A program made the translations under genes and the position numbers. The notes below the pieces were generated by a model, which was given only the letters and a program-made list of their open reading frames with translations, searched no databases and was not told the origin of the DNA. Positions 45,999 through 54,763 of a stretch of 64,000 nt of DNA are shown here, in pieces. The stretch's first letter is position 1; each line of letters opens with the position of its first letter. Source of the DNA: Flavobacterium pectinovorum (GTDB lineage: Bacteria > Bacteroidota > Bacteroidia > Flavobacteriales > Flavobacteriaceae); NCBI RefSeq assembly GCF_900142715.1, contig NZ_FRBX01000004.1:248001-312000 (forward strand), in the 5' to 3' direction.

Positions 45999-46035
45999 AA
46001 TGGTAAAAAGTATTAACATTTAACTTTTTACCATT
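45999..46035 (-). terminator. Terminator after lptB
   Basis: Perfect 13-base stem 45999-46011 with 46023-46035 and an 11-base loop, 15 bases past the lptB stop. On the minus strand the stem contains a TTTTT run, but no long T tract follows. Confidence 0.55.
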
Positions 46036-46049
46036 CACATATAACTTTA

Positions 46050-46790
46050 TTAAAATTCAAGTTTCTTTTTACGAAGTTCGAAATTTTGTCCAAGATAAAC
46101 ACGGCGAACCATTTCATCTTCAACCAGTTCTTCCGGAACTCCGGCTTTCAAAATCCCACCTTCAAACATTAAGTAGGTTTTATCGGTAATAGCTAAGGTT
46201 TCCTGAACGTTGTGATCGGTAATTAAAATTCCGATATTTTTATTTTTCAACTGAGCTACAATTCTCTGAATATCTTCAACAGCAACAGGGTCAACTCCGG
46301 CGAAAGGCTCATCCAATAAAATAAATTTTGGATCTGTTGCCAGGGCACGCGCAATTTCAGTACGACGACGTTCTCCTCCCGAAAGTAAATCACCTCGGTT
46401 GGTGCGAATATGTTCTAAGCTGAATTCTTCGATCAAACTTTCCATTTTGGCAATTTGTTCTTCTTTAGAAAGTTTAGTCAATTGCAAAACACTCAGAATG
46501 TTGTCTTCAATGCTTAATTTTCTAAAAACAGAAGCTTCCTGTGCCAGATAACCAATTCCTTGCTGAGCACGTTTGTACATCGGATAATCAGTAATATTTA
46601 AATCATCAAGGTAAATATTTCCCTGATTTGGTTTTACCAATCCCACAATCATATAAAAAGAAGTTGTTTTTCCGGCACCATTCGGACCCAAAAGCCCAAC
46701 GATTTCTCCCTGATTTACTTCAACAGAAATCCCTTTTACAACACTTCGCCCTTTATAGGTTTTGATTAAATTATCGGCTCTTAGCTTCAT
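46050..46790 (-). CDS. lptB: LPS export ABC transporter ATPase
   Basis: Cytoplasmic ATPase of the Lpt machine that extracts LPS from the inner membrane. It is 246 aa, normal for LptB. Walker A GLLGPNGAGKTTSFYM (about residues 32-47), the Q-loop region GYLAQEASVFRKL typical of LptB, signature LLSGGERRRTEIARAL, Walker B FILLDEPFAGVDPVAV, and ILITDHNVQETL with the switch His are all visible. It follows kdsD-tatC and the CMD-like gene on the minus strand, a gene order I recall as common in flavobacteria. Confidence 0.95.
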   Translation of the reverse strand: MKLRADNLIKTYKGRSVVKGISVEVNQGEIVGLLGPNGAGKTTSFYMIVGLVKPNQGNIYLDDLNITDYPMYKRAQQGIGYLAQEASVFRKLSIEDNILSVLQLTKLSKEEQIAKMESLIEEFSLEHIRTNRGDLLSGGERRRTEIARALATDPKFILLDEPFAGVDPVAVEDIQRIVAQLKNKNIGILITDHNVQETLAITDKTYLMFEGGILKAGVPEELVEDEMVRRVYLGQNFELRKKKLEF

Positions 46791-46796
46791 TATTTT

Positions 46797-46978
46797 AATT
46801 AGATAATTAGATAATTAGAAAATGAGATAATTGAAAAACTAACTCACATTCAATTTTAAAATTTATTAGAAGAAACAAATTAAAAGTAAAATAATCAATC
46901 AGATAAATGAATTAACAAAATATTGCGCTTTCACAATCAGATAATTACAATTTAAGCAATTATCTAATTATCTAATTG
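46797..46978. repeat. Inverted pair of TAGATAATTA-type repeats between lptB and the CMD-like gene
   Basis: Units of AATTAGAT occur as a short direct array at 46797-46818, and the reverse complement array lies at 46957-46978; both flanks also share a TTAGAAAATG-like extension (46815-46825 and, inverted, 46983-46993). The intervening 138 bases hold no gene. It looks like an AT-rich dispersed repeat with hairpin potential. Its function is unknown. Confidence 0.6.
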
Positions 46979-46987
46979 ACCCATTTT

Positions 46988-47341
46988 CTAATTTGCAGCT
47001 TCTTCTTCCAAAGCTTCCCAAAATTCGTAAGCTCTTCTTAAATGTGGAATTACAATTGTTCCTCCAACCAAAGTTGCGATTCCCATAGCTTCCATCATTT
47101 CTTCTTTTGTAACGCCTTCTTTATGACTTGTTTCCAAGTGATATTTTACACAATCATCACAACGTAAAACTGCCGATGCAACCAATCCTAAAAGCTCTTT
47201 TGTTTTTACATCAAGAGCGCCCGGGGCGTATGCGTTAGTGTCAAGGTTAAATATTCGCTTTACAATTTTGTTATTGTCAGCTAATAATTTTTCGTTCATT
47301 TTAGAACGATAGTCGTTAAATTCTTGTATGATATCAGACAT
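46988..47341 (-). CDS. Carboxymuconolactone decarboxylase (AhpD-like) family protein
   Basis: 117 aa, all-helical CMD fold. AVLRCDDCVKYHLETSHKEG (about residues 57-76) contains the redox C-x2-C plus His arrangement typical of AhpD-like peroxidase partners, followed by EEMMEAMGIATLVGGT. It overlaps the tatC stop by eight bases, so it is co-transcribed with tatC. The likely role is thiol-dependent redox chemistry rather than true CMD activity. Confidence 0.83.
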   Translation of the reverse strand: MSDIIQEFNDYRSKMNEKLLADNNKIVKRIFNLDTNAYAPGALDVKTKELLGLVASAVLRCDDCVKYHLETSHKEGVTKEEMMEAMGIATLVGGTIVIPHLRRAYEFWEALEEEAAN

Positions 47342-48149
47342 TTTCTTTTAATTTATTTTTATAAACAACTCTTGAAATCAGGATACTCACTTCGTAAATA
47401 ATCAACATTGGAATTGCTACAATTGTTTGACTTACAACATCGGGTGGTGTTACGATTGCCGCAATAATTAAAATAAGTATTACCGCATATTTCCAATATT
47501 TTCTTAAAAATATAGGAGTTACAAGTCCCAGTTTAGTTAGGAAATAAATGATAATAGGCAATTCAAAAAACAATCCACTGGCAAGAATACTTGTTTTTAC
47601 CATTCCCATATAAGATTCAAGGGTAAATTGATTTTTTACAACATCACTAATGGAAAAAGTAGCGACGAAATTTACCGACATCGGAATTACGATATAATAC
47701 CCGAACAATACTCCTAAGAAAAAAAGTAATGAAGAAGTGAAAATGAATACTTTAGCATTTTTTCTTTCTTTCTCATAAAGGGCAGGGCTAATAAATTTCC
47801 AAAGTTCCCATAGAATATAAGGAAAACTCAAGATGAAACCTGCCAAAAGACACATCCATACAAAAATGTTTACCTGGCCTTCCATTTCCGTATTTTGAAT
47901 AATGAAATTTAGCTCGGTAATACAAATGCTATCAGCAAAACCTAATTGATGAGATAGATCACAAAACCAGACGTAAGTAAAAAAGGTGGGTCTGATTGGA
48001 CCTAAAATAATTTGGTCAAACAAATAATCACTTATAAAATAAGTAACAAATGCCATAATGCATATTGCAATTGTACTTCTTACTAATAACCATCTTAGTT
48101 CTTCAAGATGGTCTAAAAATGACATCTCGCCAAGGTTCTTTTTTGCCAT
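47334..48149 (-). CDS. tatC: Twin-arginine translocase subunit
   Basis: Polytopic receptor subunit of the Tat pathway. It is 271 aa. MSFLDHLEELRWLLVRSTI near the N-terminus carries the conserved LxxHLxELR-type motif. FILSFPYILWELWKFISPAL and YEKERK are family marks, and six hydrophobic segments follow (including KYAVILILIIAAIVTPPDVV then SQ). It abuts kdsD, overlapping by one base, and overlaps the CMD-like gene. Substrates cannot be inferred from the window. Confidence 0.95.
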   Translation of the reverse strand: MAKKNLGEMSFLDHLEELRWLLVRSTIAICIMAFVTYFISDYLFDQIILGPIRPTFFTYVWFCDLSHQLGFADSICITELNFIIQNTEMEGQVNIFVWMCLLAGFILSFPYILWELWKFISPALYEKERKNAKVFIFTSSLLFFLGVLFGYYIVIPMSVNFVATFSISDVVKNQFTLESYMGMVKTSILASGLFFELPIIIYFLTKLGLVTPIFLRKYWKYAVILILIIAAIVTPPDVVSQTIVAIPMLIIYEVSILISRVVYKNKLKENV

Positions 48150-49114
48150 TATACGATTCCTTCTTTTAAAATGTCATGTAAATGTAGTACTCCCTTGTAC
48201 TCGCCATTATCAGCAACGATTAACTGTGTTATTGAAAAATCTTCCAAAATATTTAAGGCATCAACAGCCATAGTTTCAGATGATACTAATTTAGGATTTT
48301 TTGACATAATATCTTTTGCAGTTAAGTCAGCAATAGTATCTACGTCATTTAGCATTCTTCGGATGTCTCCGTCAGTGATAATTCCAATTATTTTATTGTC
48401 TTCAATTACTGCTGTAACACCTAATCTTTTTTCAGAGATCTCAAAAATAACTTTTTTAACAGAGGTATCTGGCGTAACCATTGGTTTTAAAGAGTGTTCG
48501 ATCATATCTTTTACGCGAAGCAATAATTTTTTTCCTAAAGCTCCGCCCGGATGATAAACTGCAAAATCCTCAGGTTTAAAATCACGCATTTCCATTAAAC
48601 AAACTGCAAGAGCATCACCCATAACAAGTTGTGCAGTTGTGCTGTTTGTTGGTGCCAGGTTTATCGGACACGCTTCCATGTCTACTGTTGTGTTTAAAAC
48701 ATAATCAGAACCTTTGGCCAATGATGAAGTTATGTTTCCTGTAATAGCAATTAAGATATTCCCAAAACGTTTCAATAACGGAACCAAAACTTTTATTTCA
48801 GGGCTGTTTCCGCTTTTTGAAATGCAAATAATAATGTCTTCTTTCTGAATCATTCCCAAATCGCCATGAATGGCTTCTGAGGCATGAAGGAACATAGAAG
48901 GTGTTCCGGTTGAGTTAAAAGTAGCGACCATTTTTTGTGCGATAATTGCACTTTTTCCGATACCTGTAACGATCAATCTGCCTTTGGTTTCGTAAATGCG
49001 TTGGGTTGCTTCGAAGAAATTTTCATCAAGAAAATCAATTAGCTTTGTAATTGCTTCACTTTCAGAGAGTATTGTTTTTTTGGCGATTGCCAATATATTT
49101 TCTTTTGTGATCAA
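48149..49114 (-). CDS. kdsD: Arabinose-5-phosphate isomerase (KpsF/KdsD)
   Basis: Interconverts ribulose-5-P and arabinose-5-P, the first step of Kdo synthesis for LPS. A SIS domain (ETKGRLIVTGIGKSAIIAQK, HASEAIHGDLGMI, ICISKSGNSPEIKVL) is followed by two CBS repeats (KDMIEHSLKPMVTPD, IGIITDGDIRRML, DIMSKNPKLVSSE). The frame stays open to an ATG at 49171, but that codon lies inside a -7 element on the same strand (49169-49176). The TTG at 49114 gives MITKENILAIAKKT, which fits the usual family N-terminus, so I chose 49114 (321 aa). Confidence 0.92.
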   Translation of the reverse strand: MITKENILAIAKKTILSESEAITKLIDFLDENFFEATQRIYETKGRLIVTGIGKSAIIAQKMVATFNSTGTPSMFLHASEAIHGDLGMIQKEDIIICISKSGNSPEIKVLVPLLKRFGNILIAITGNITSSLAKGSDYVLNTTVDMEACPINLAPTNSTTAQLVMGDALAVCLMEMRDFKPEDFAVYHPGGALGKKLLLRVKDMIEHSLKPMVTPDTSVKKVIFEISEKRLGVTAVIEDNKIIGIITDGDIRRMLNDVDTIADLTAKDIMSKNPKLVSSETMAVDALNILEDFSITQLIVADNGEYKGVLHLHDILKEGIV

Positions 49115-49130
49115 AACAGAATATTTAAAA

Positions 49131-49161
49131 TTTGTATGTATAAAAGAAAGTTGTATCTTTA
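49131..49161 (+). promoter_or_regulatory. recQ promoter
   Basis: TTTG at 49131-49134, 19 bases, then TATCTTTA at 49154-49161 (one mismatch to TAnnTTTG), 40 bases before the recQ ATG. It lies within the region upstream of kdsD, so the two divergent promoters interleave. Confidence 0.6.
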
Positions 49162-49168
49162 TGTGTTG

Positions 49169-49176
49169 CAAATTTA
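49169..49176 (-). promoter_or_regulatory. kdsD -7 element
   Basis: On the minus strand TAAATTTG matches TAnnTTTG exactly. Transcription would begin just downstream, past the ATG at 49171, which supports the internal TTG start at 49114. Confidence 0.5.
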
Positions 49177-49201
49177 TACAAAATATCCATTAATATAAAG
49201 A

Positions 49202-51397
49202 ATGAATTCAAACGAAATTGAAATACACAAGGAATTAAAGAAGTATTTCGGCTTTAGCCAATTTAAAGGCTTGCAGGAGCAAGTCATTACGAGTATCTTA
49301 GGTAAAAAGAATACTTTTGTAATTATGCCAACTGGCGGTGGAAAGTCTCTTTGTTATCAATTACCCGCTTTAATTCAGGACGGAACAGCTATTGTTGTTT
49401 CTCCTTTAATTGCTTTGATGAAAAATCAGGTTGATGCCATTCGAAGCCTTTCTTCAGAAAACGGAATTGCGCACGTACTGAATTCCTCTCTTACCAAAAC
49501 AGAAATTGCACAAGTAAAAAAAGACATAACTTCTGGACTAACAAAACTTTTGTATGTTGCGCCAGAATCTTTAACAAAAGAGGAGTATGTCGCGTTTTTG
49601 CAAAGCGTACCAATTTCATTTGTTGCTATTGATGAAGCGCATTGTATTTCAGAATGGGGTCATGATTTTAGGCCGGAGTACAGAAACCTGAAAAATATTA
49701 TTAAACAATTGGGACAGGTTCCTATTATAGGACTTACCGCAACTGCAACCCCAAAAGTTCAGGAAGATATTCTTAAAAACCTGGATATGTCTGATGCAAG
49801 TACTTTTAAAGCATCGTTTAACAGACCAAATTTATACTACGAAGTTCGTACAAAAACTAAAAATATAGAATCGGATATTATTCGATTTATCAAACAACAC
49901 AAAGGAAAATCAGGAATTATATATTGTCTTAGCCGTAAAAAGGTAGAGTCAATTGCCGAAGTTTTACAAGTTAACGGAATTAGTGCCGTACCTTATCATG
50001 CAGGTTTAGATGCCAAAACCCGAGCAAAACATCAGGATATGTTTTTGATGGAAGATGTAGATGTTGTAGTGGCAACAATCGCTTTCGGAATGGGAATTGA
50101 TAAACCAGACGTTCGTTTTGTAATTCATCATGATATTCCAAAATCACTCGAAAGTTATTATCAGGAAACCGGTCGTGCCGGTCGTGATGGAGGAGAAGGA
50201 CATTGTTTGGCTTATTACTCCTATAAAGATGTAGAAAAGCTGGAGAAATTTATGTCAGGAAAGCCGGTTGCAGAACAGGAAATTGGATTTGCTCTCCTGC
50301 AGGAAGTTGTGGCTTACGCCGAAACCTCAATGTCACGTCGAAAATTCTTATTGCATTATTTTGGTGAAGAATTTGACAGCGAAACTGGAGAAGGTGCAGA
50401 TATGGATGATAATGTTCGTAATCCTAAAAATAAAATTGAAGCTAAAGAACAGGTTGTTAAATTGCTGGAAATTGTTCGCGATACCAAACATATTTACAAA
50501 TCAAAAGAAATTGTCTTTACTTTAATTGGTCGTATAAATGCTGTAATTAAGGCACATAAAACTGATATACAGCCGTTTTTTGGTTCAGGTTCAGATCATG
50601 ACGAAAAATACTGGATGGCTTTACTTCGACAAGTTTTAGTTACTGGTTATTTATCAAAAGATATTGAAACGTATGGAATCATAAAAATTACTCAGGAAGG
50701 ATTAGATTATATTAAAAATCCGGTTTCATTCATGATGTCTGAAGATCATGAATATAACGAATCTGAAGATGAAGCAATCGTAACAGCATCAAAATCATCA
50801 GGAACTGCAGATGAAGTTTTAATGGGAATGTTACGTGAACTGCGCAAAAAAGTAGCCAAAAAATTAGGAGTTCCTCCGTTTGTTGTTTTTCAGGATCCTT
50901 CTCTTGAAGACATGGCTTTAAAATACCCAATTAGTTTAACAGAATTGTACAATATTCACGGTGTTGGTGAAGGTAAAGCCAAAAAATATGGTGGCGATTT
51001 TGTTACTCTGATTAATCGTTATGTTGAGGATAATGATATTATTCGCCCAGACGATTTAGTTGTAAAATCTACAGGAGTAAATTCTGCCAATAAATTATAT
51101 ATTATTCAAAACATTGACAGAAAATTATCTTTAAATGATATTGCTTCTGCCAAAGGACTTACGATGGATGCTTTGATTAAAGAGATGGAGCAGATCGTTT
51201 ATGCCGGTACTAAATTAAATATTAAATATTGGGTCGACGATTTACTTGATGACGATCAGCAGGAAGAAATTCACGATTATTTCATGGAATCAGAATCAGA
51301 CAAAATCGAAGATGCTCTTAAGGAATTCGATGGCGATTATGATATTGATGAATTGCGGTTAATGAGAATTAAATTTATCAGCGAGGTTGCGAATTAA
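49202..51397 (+). CDS. recQ: ATP-dependent DNA helicase RecQ
   Basis: 3'-5' superfamily 2 helicase in recombination and repair. It is 731 aa with the full domain set. The helicase core has motif 0 FKGLQEQVI, Walker A VIMPTGGGKSLCYQLPAL, the DEAH box AIDEAHCISEWGHDFRPEYR, GLTATATPK, and GIIYCLSRKKVESIAEVL. Motif V-VI sequences are ATIAFGMGIDKPDVRFVIHH and YQETGRAGRDG. A winged-helix region follows, and an HRDC domain is near residues 535-610 (LGVPPFVVFQDPSLEDMALK). A C-terminal extension follows to residue 731. The start is supported by the promoter at 49131-49161. Confidence 0.96.
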   Translation: MNSNEIEIHKELKKYFGFSQFKGLQEQVITSILGKKNTFVIMPTGGGKSLCYQLPALIQDGTAIVVSPLIALMKNQVDAIRSLSSENGIAHVLNSSLTKTEIAQVKKDITSGLTKLLYVAPESLTKEEYVAFLQSVPISFVAIDEAHCISEWGHDFRPEYRNLKNIIKQLGQVPIIGLTATATPKVQEDILKNLDMSDASTFKASFNRPNLYYEVRTKTKNIESDIIRFIKQHKGKSGIIYCLSRKKVESIAEVLQVNGISAVPYHAGLDAKTRAKHQDMFLMEDVDVVVATIAFGMGIDKPDVRFVIHHDIPKSLESYYQETGRAGRDGGEGHCLAYYSYKDVEKLEKFMSGKPVAEQEIGFALLQEVVAYAETSMSRRKFLLHYFGEEFDSETGEGADMDDNVRNPKNKIEAKEQVVKLLEIVRDTKHIYKSKEIVFTLIGRINAVIKAHKTDIQPFFGSGSDHDEKYWMALLRQVLVTGYLSKDIETYGIIKITQEGLDYIKNPVSFMMSEDHEYNESEDEAIVTASKSSGTADEVLMGMLRELRKKVAKKLGVPPFVVFQDPSLEDMALKYPISLTELYNIHGVGEGKAKKYGGDFVTLINRYVEDNDIIRPDDLVVKSTGVNSANKLYIIQNIDRKLSLNDIASAKGLTMDALIKEMEQIVYAGTKLNIKYWVDDLLDDDQQEEIHDYFMESESDKIEDALKEFDGDYDIDELRLMRIKFISEVAN

Positions 51398-51420
51398 AAA
51401 TAAATTCCAATTTTTTAAAA

Positions 51421-51502
51421 CCCAAATTCCAAATTCCAAAACAAATAGTAAAATATAAATTCCAAATTCCAATTTCTAGCGATAGTTTGGAATTTGGAAT
51501 TT
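51421..51502. repeat. AATTCC direct/inverted repeat with terminator-like hairpin
   Basis: CAAATTCC-type units repeat at 51422-51438 and 51457-51472. The latter forms a perfect 16-base stem with 51487-51502, followed by a T run on the plus strand. It lies between recQ and the convergent 79-aa gene and may terminate both; units of this kind are, as I recall, common in flavobacterial intergenic DNA. Confidence 0.7.
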
Positions 51503-51515
51503 TTTTTATTGGAAT

Positions 51516-51755
51516 TTACCCTTCAAAAATTTCCCCACGATGCGGTTTCAAAGCATCTCTTACCTGAATCATATTTTCATCGGTAACAACCATAAAAGCA
51601 ATTGCCTGCATGTCGTTTATAATTTTAAACCCCGTAATATTCAACGGAAGTTTTTCTATGGCGATATATTCTTTCAAATGAATTTCATGATGTTCAGCAG
51701 TTTTTGCCGAAGTCGGACCACGAAAATCCCAAATTAGTTTTATTTTTCTAGACAT
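51516..51755 (-). CDS. Small conserved-looking hypothetical protein
   Basis: 79 aa with no recognised domain. The sequence is coherent (KLIWDFRGPTSAKTAEHHEI, then EYIAIEKLPLNITGF, then AFMVVTDENMIQVRDALKPH) with mixed alpha/beta pattern, and no membrane segment or signal. Codon use resembles neighbouring real genes, and a dispersed repeat sits directly upstream of its start. It has a repeat-hairpin terminator at its 3' side. Function unknown; its reality as a gene is likely rather than certain. Confidence 0.65.
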   Translation of the reverse strand: MSRKIKLIWDFRGPTSAKTAEHHEIHLKEYIAIEKLPLNITGFKIINDMQAIAFMVVTDENMIQVRDALKPHRGEIFEG

Positions 51756-51761
51756 TTTTTT

Positions 51762-51800
51762 AAAGGTGCAAAGGTTCAGAGTTGCAAAGGTACAAAGGTT
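51762..51800. repeat. GCAAAGGT-type short tandem/dispersed repeat
   Basis: Four near-repeats of AAAGGTxCA-like units follow the start side of the 79-aa gene. From memory, sequences of this type recur widely in Flavobacterium genomes; that is recollection, not shown by this window alone. Confidence 0.5.
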
Positions 51801-51831
51801 ACTTTGAAATTTTACTCTGAAGTTATTCTAT

Positions 51832-51857
51832 TGTCAGTTCGAGCGGAGTCGAGAACC
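51832..51857. repeat. TTCGAGCGGAGTCGAGAA-type dispersed palindromic element
   Basis: An imperfect palindrome of the kind I recall as a very frequent intergenic repeat in flavobacteria. Only one copy is in this window, so the assignment rests on recognition. The rest of the 51756-52006 gap holds the FAD-gene promoter. Confidence 0.45.
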
Positions 51858-51927
51858 GCATTTGTATTTCGGCATAGGTTTATCCTGAGCAAAACGAATG
51901 TAATGATGTCATATATAAGATTTGCAA

Positions 51928-51960
51928 TTGATGTAATCTCATTTCAAAATGTTATTTTTG
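51928..51960 (+). promoter_or_regulatory. Promoter of the FAD oxidoreductase gene
   Basis: TATTTTTG at 51953-51960 matches TAnnTTTG. A TTG at 51928-51930 is 22 bases upstream. The ATG follows 46 bases after the -7 element. Confidence 0.5.
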
Positions 51961-52006
51961 CATGTTCTTTTCATAAATAGAAAAGCTAATTGATAAATAA
52001 TATACA

Positions 52007-53566
52007 ATGCCAAAAGAACTTCTATTACAAGTTTCTCCCGATATTGCAGCAAACGAATCGCTGCTTAAAGACTATTTGTCTAAACAAATAAAAGTTTCTC
52101 CACAGGAAATTCAGCATATTACCATTTTAAAACGTTCAATTGATGCCCGCCAAAAAGCAATAAAAATCAATTTGAAAGTTACTATATATTTAAAAGGCGA
52201 ACCTTTTCAGGAAACCAAAATTGAGCTACCTATATATAAGGACGTTTCATCGGCGCAGGAAGTGATTGTTGTTGGTGCTGGCCCAGCCGGACTTTTTGCA
52301 GCTTTGCAATTGATAGAATTAGGCTTAAAGCCAATTGTAATCGAACGCGGAAAAGATGTTCGCGGACGCCGTCGTGACTTAAAAGCAATCAACGTAGATC
52401 ATTTGGTAAACGAAGATTCTAATTACTGTTTTGGTGAAGGAGGAGCAGGAACCTATTCTGACGGAAAATTATACACACGTTCTAAAAAACGTGGCGATGT
52501 TACCAGAATTTTAGAGCTTTTAGTAGCTTTTGGAGCTTCAGAAGATATATTGGTAGAAGCCCATCCACACATCGGAACAAATAAATTGCCAAAAATCATT
52601 GAAGACATTCGAAACAAGATAATCGAATTTGGTGGTCAGGTTTTGTTTGATACCAGAGTAACTGATATTTTAGTAAAAAATAATGAAGTTGAAGGAATCG
52701 TAACTCAAAATGGAGATACCATTCTTGCTAATAAATTAATCTTAGCAACAGGGCATTCGGCGCGTGATATTTTTGAATTATTAGATAAAAAGAAAATTCT
52801 AATCGAGGCAAAACCTTTTGCATTAGGAGTTCGTGCAGAGCATTCACAGGAATTAATAGACAGTATTCAATACAGCTGTGATTATCGTGGTGAACATTTG
52901 CCACCGGCACCATATTCGATTGTAAAACAAGTTAACGGGCGCGGAATGTATTCTTTCTGTATGTGTCCTGGTGGTGTAATAGCACCTTGTGCGACAAGTC
53001 CGGGTGAAGTAGTTACAAACGGCTGGTCGCCATCAAAACGGGATCAGGTTACGGCAAATTCAGGAATTGTAATTGAATTAAAATTGGAAGATTTTAAACC
53101 TTTTGCAAAATTTGGTGCTTTGGCCGGAATGGAATTTCAAAAAAGTATAGAGCAAAAAGCGTGGCATTTGGCTGGAGAAACTCAAAAAGTTCCGGCACAG
53201 CGAATGATCGATTTTACACAAAATAAAGTTTCAGCAGATATTCCAAAAACATCTTACGTTCCCGGAACGACTTCGGTAGAAATGGGACAGGTTTTTCCCG
53301 GATTTTTATCGCAGATTTTGCGCGAAGGTTTTAAGGAATTTGGAAAATCAATGCGAGGTTATTTAACCAACGAAGCTATTTTGCATGCTCCGGAGAGCAG
53401 AACTTCATCACCGGTTAGAATTCCGAGAGATCCTTTAACGTATGAACATTTGCAAATAAAAGGTTTGTATCCGTGTGGAGAAGGCGCTGGTTATGCCGGC
53501 GGAATTATATCTGCTGCTATCGATGGCGAAAAATGCGCTTTAATGATTGCCGAAACACTAAAATAA
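52007..53566 (+). CDS. FAD-dependent oxidoreductase (COG2509-like)
   Basis: 519-aa flavoprotein. An N-terminal region of about 85 residues precedes the FAD-binding motif VIVVGAGPAGLFAALQLIEL (about residues 87-106) and GLKPIVIERGKDVRGRRRDL. GEGGAGTYSDGKLYTR (about 142-157) and VETPKIIED-like segments (read as KLPKIIEDIRNKI) follow, and the C-terminal GLYPCGEGAGYAGGIISAA closes the FAD site. It matches the uncharacterised FAD-dependent dehydrogenase group; substrate is unknown. The next gene starts 9 bases downstream. Confidence 0.85.
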   Translation: MPKELLLQVSPDIAANESLLKDYLSKQIKVSPQEIQHITILKRSIDARQKAIKINLKVTIYLKGEPFQETKIELPIYKDVSSAQEVIVVGAGPAGLFAALQLIELGLKPIVIERGKDVRGRRRDLKAINVDHLVNEDSNYCFGEGGAGTYSDGKLYTRSKKRGDVTRILELLVAFGASEDILVEAHPHIGTNKLPKIIEDIRNKIIEFGGQVLFDTRVTDILVKNNEVEGIVTQNGDTILANKLILATGHSARDIFELLDKKKILIEAKPFALGVRAEHSQELIDSIQYSCDYRGEHLPPAPYSIVKQVNGRGMYSFCMCPGGVIAPCATSPGEVVTNGWSPSKRDQVTANSGIVIELKLEDFKPFAKFGALAGMEFQKSIEQKAWHLAGETQKVPAQRMIDFTQNKVSADIPKTSYVPGTTSVEMGQVFPGFLSQILREGFKEFGKSMRGYLTNEAILHAPESRTSSPVRIPRDPLTYEHLQIKGLYPCGEGAGYAGGIISAAIDGEKCALMIAETLK

Positions 53567-53575
53567 TATAAGCCT

Positions 53576-54667
53576 ATGAAAAATTTCTTTTCTAATTTGT
53601 TTGGTAGAAACAACGATCCAAAATCAATTGTTTCTTTTGATGTTATGGATGCACTTTATTCGCATTTATACTATGTCGAAAGTCAATTTGAGTTTGAAAT
53701 GAAAAATGTACACAACGCAGTTTCTGTCAATTTGTTTACTTTTCCAACCTCCTTTGATGGTTATGAAGAAACTCAAAAAGAACTTGAAAAAAATGGGTTT
53801 AAAAACTCGTATGAAGTTTTAAATGAGCTTTACAAAAAAATAAATATCGATCCAATTACTCCAGATAAGATTGAGCAGGAATTAGAATTTGATTATTTGC
53901 ATATTCAGTTTTATACCAAACCACCGGAGCGTATCAAAAAAGAAATGAAATATATTTTTCATAATTTTTACATCTTTTTTTGCTGTACAAATAGTTTGGA
54001 AACTAATGATTTCAGGATTATGTACAAGTTTGGTCATTTTTTTGATTATATAAAAGGGATTCTGGAAGCTGAATTTATTGATATAAATACACCTAAAAAC
54101 GACATTCAAGAAATAGGTTTTAATGAGTTTAAGACAATTTTACAGGGAATTTGCCAATATGTAAATATTGAAATTCCGGAAGGTGTAGAACTTCCTTCTC
54201 AAGAAAATTTATTAGTTGATGAAGAGGTTACAGCAGAAACTTTTGAAGAATTTATTAATCTTGTTTCAAGAGGAAATGCAGATGATAAACTGGTTAAAAA
54301 ACAATCAAAAAAGCTTTTAAAGAATTTTAAAAAAGGACCGGATAATTATCCCGAATCGATTGAAGCACATTGGGGCATTTTTGATAGCGTGGATTGCTGG
54401 AACAGCGATTGGAAATTTGATCCCGAAGATGCTGAATATTTCATTTCGGAAATGATTGGCCAGGATCTTAATTTTGCCTATCCGGAAGAAACCTATAGTC
54501 ATAATTTGTTTCCGTACATTCAATCAGCATTAGAGAAATTAGATTTGGAACTAATGACTTATGATACACATGGTGATAATTATTTGTTTTTTGTGGCAAA
54601 TAAAAGTGATGTAGGCAGAATTTTAGCATTGTCTGAGTTGACGAAAATTGAGGTTAATCAGTTGTAG
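53576..54667 (+). CDS. Hypothetical protein, possibly DUF6630-like C-terminus
   Basis: 363-aa soluble, acidic protein with no signal peptide or helix. The N-terminal part (NLFGRNNDPKSIVSFDVMDA, DGYEETQKELEKNGF) is unfamiliar. The C-terminal part (AHWGIFDSVDCWNSDWKF, EYFISEMIGQDLNFAYPEE, GDNYLFFVANKSDVGRI) reminds me of DUF6630-type domains. It follows the FAD gene after 9 bases and may share its transcript. Function unknown. Confidence 0.65.
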   Translation: MKNFFSNLFGRNNDPKSIVSFDVMDALYSHLYYVESQFEFEMKNVHNAVSVNLFTFPTSFDGYEETQKELEKNGFKNSYEVLNELYKKINIDPITPDKIEQELEFDYLHIQFYTKPPERIKKEMKYIFHNFYIFFCCTNSLETNDFRIMYKFGHFFDYIKGILEAEFIDINTPKNDIQEIGFNEFKTILQGICQYVNIEIPEGVELPSQENLLVDEEVTAETFEEFINLVSRGNADDKLVKKQSKKLLKNFKKGPDNYPESIEAHWGIFDSVDCWNSDWKFDPEDAEYFISEMIGQDLNFAYPEETYSHNLFPYIQSALEKLDLELMTYDTHGDNYLFFVANKSDVGRILALSELTKIEVNQL

Positions 54668-54690
54668 AATAAGGCTTAAAAAAAAATAAT

Positions 54691-54739
54691 CGCCACGAAT
54701 TCACGAATTATTTCAAAACTAATTCTTGAATTTGTGGCG
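54691..54739. repeat. GCCACGAATT-type inverted repeat
   Basis: Arms 54691-54710 and 54720-54739 pair with two mismatches over 20 bases. It sits between the convergent hypothetical gene and quinone oxidoreductase gene and could act as a bidirectional terminator. Related copies occur at 55871-55888 and 55911-55928. Confidence 0.7.
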
Positions 54740-54763
54740 AAAAACTTTATATAAATCTTTAAT

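Noticed and set aside
48171..48554. 127-aa plus-strand open frame
   Set aside because: It lies entirely opposite the CBS domains of kdsD and has no own promoter or recognisable domain.
51421..51502. CRISPR-like array of AATTCC units
   Set aside because: Units are too short, nearly contiguous, without unique spacers, and form a hairpin; no cas genes nearby.
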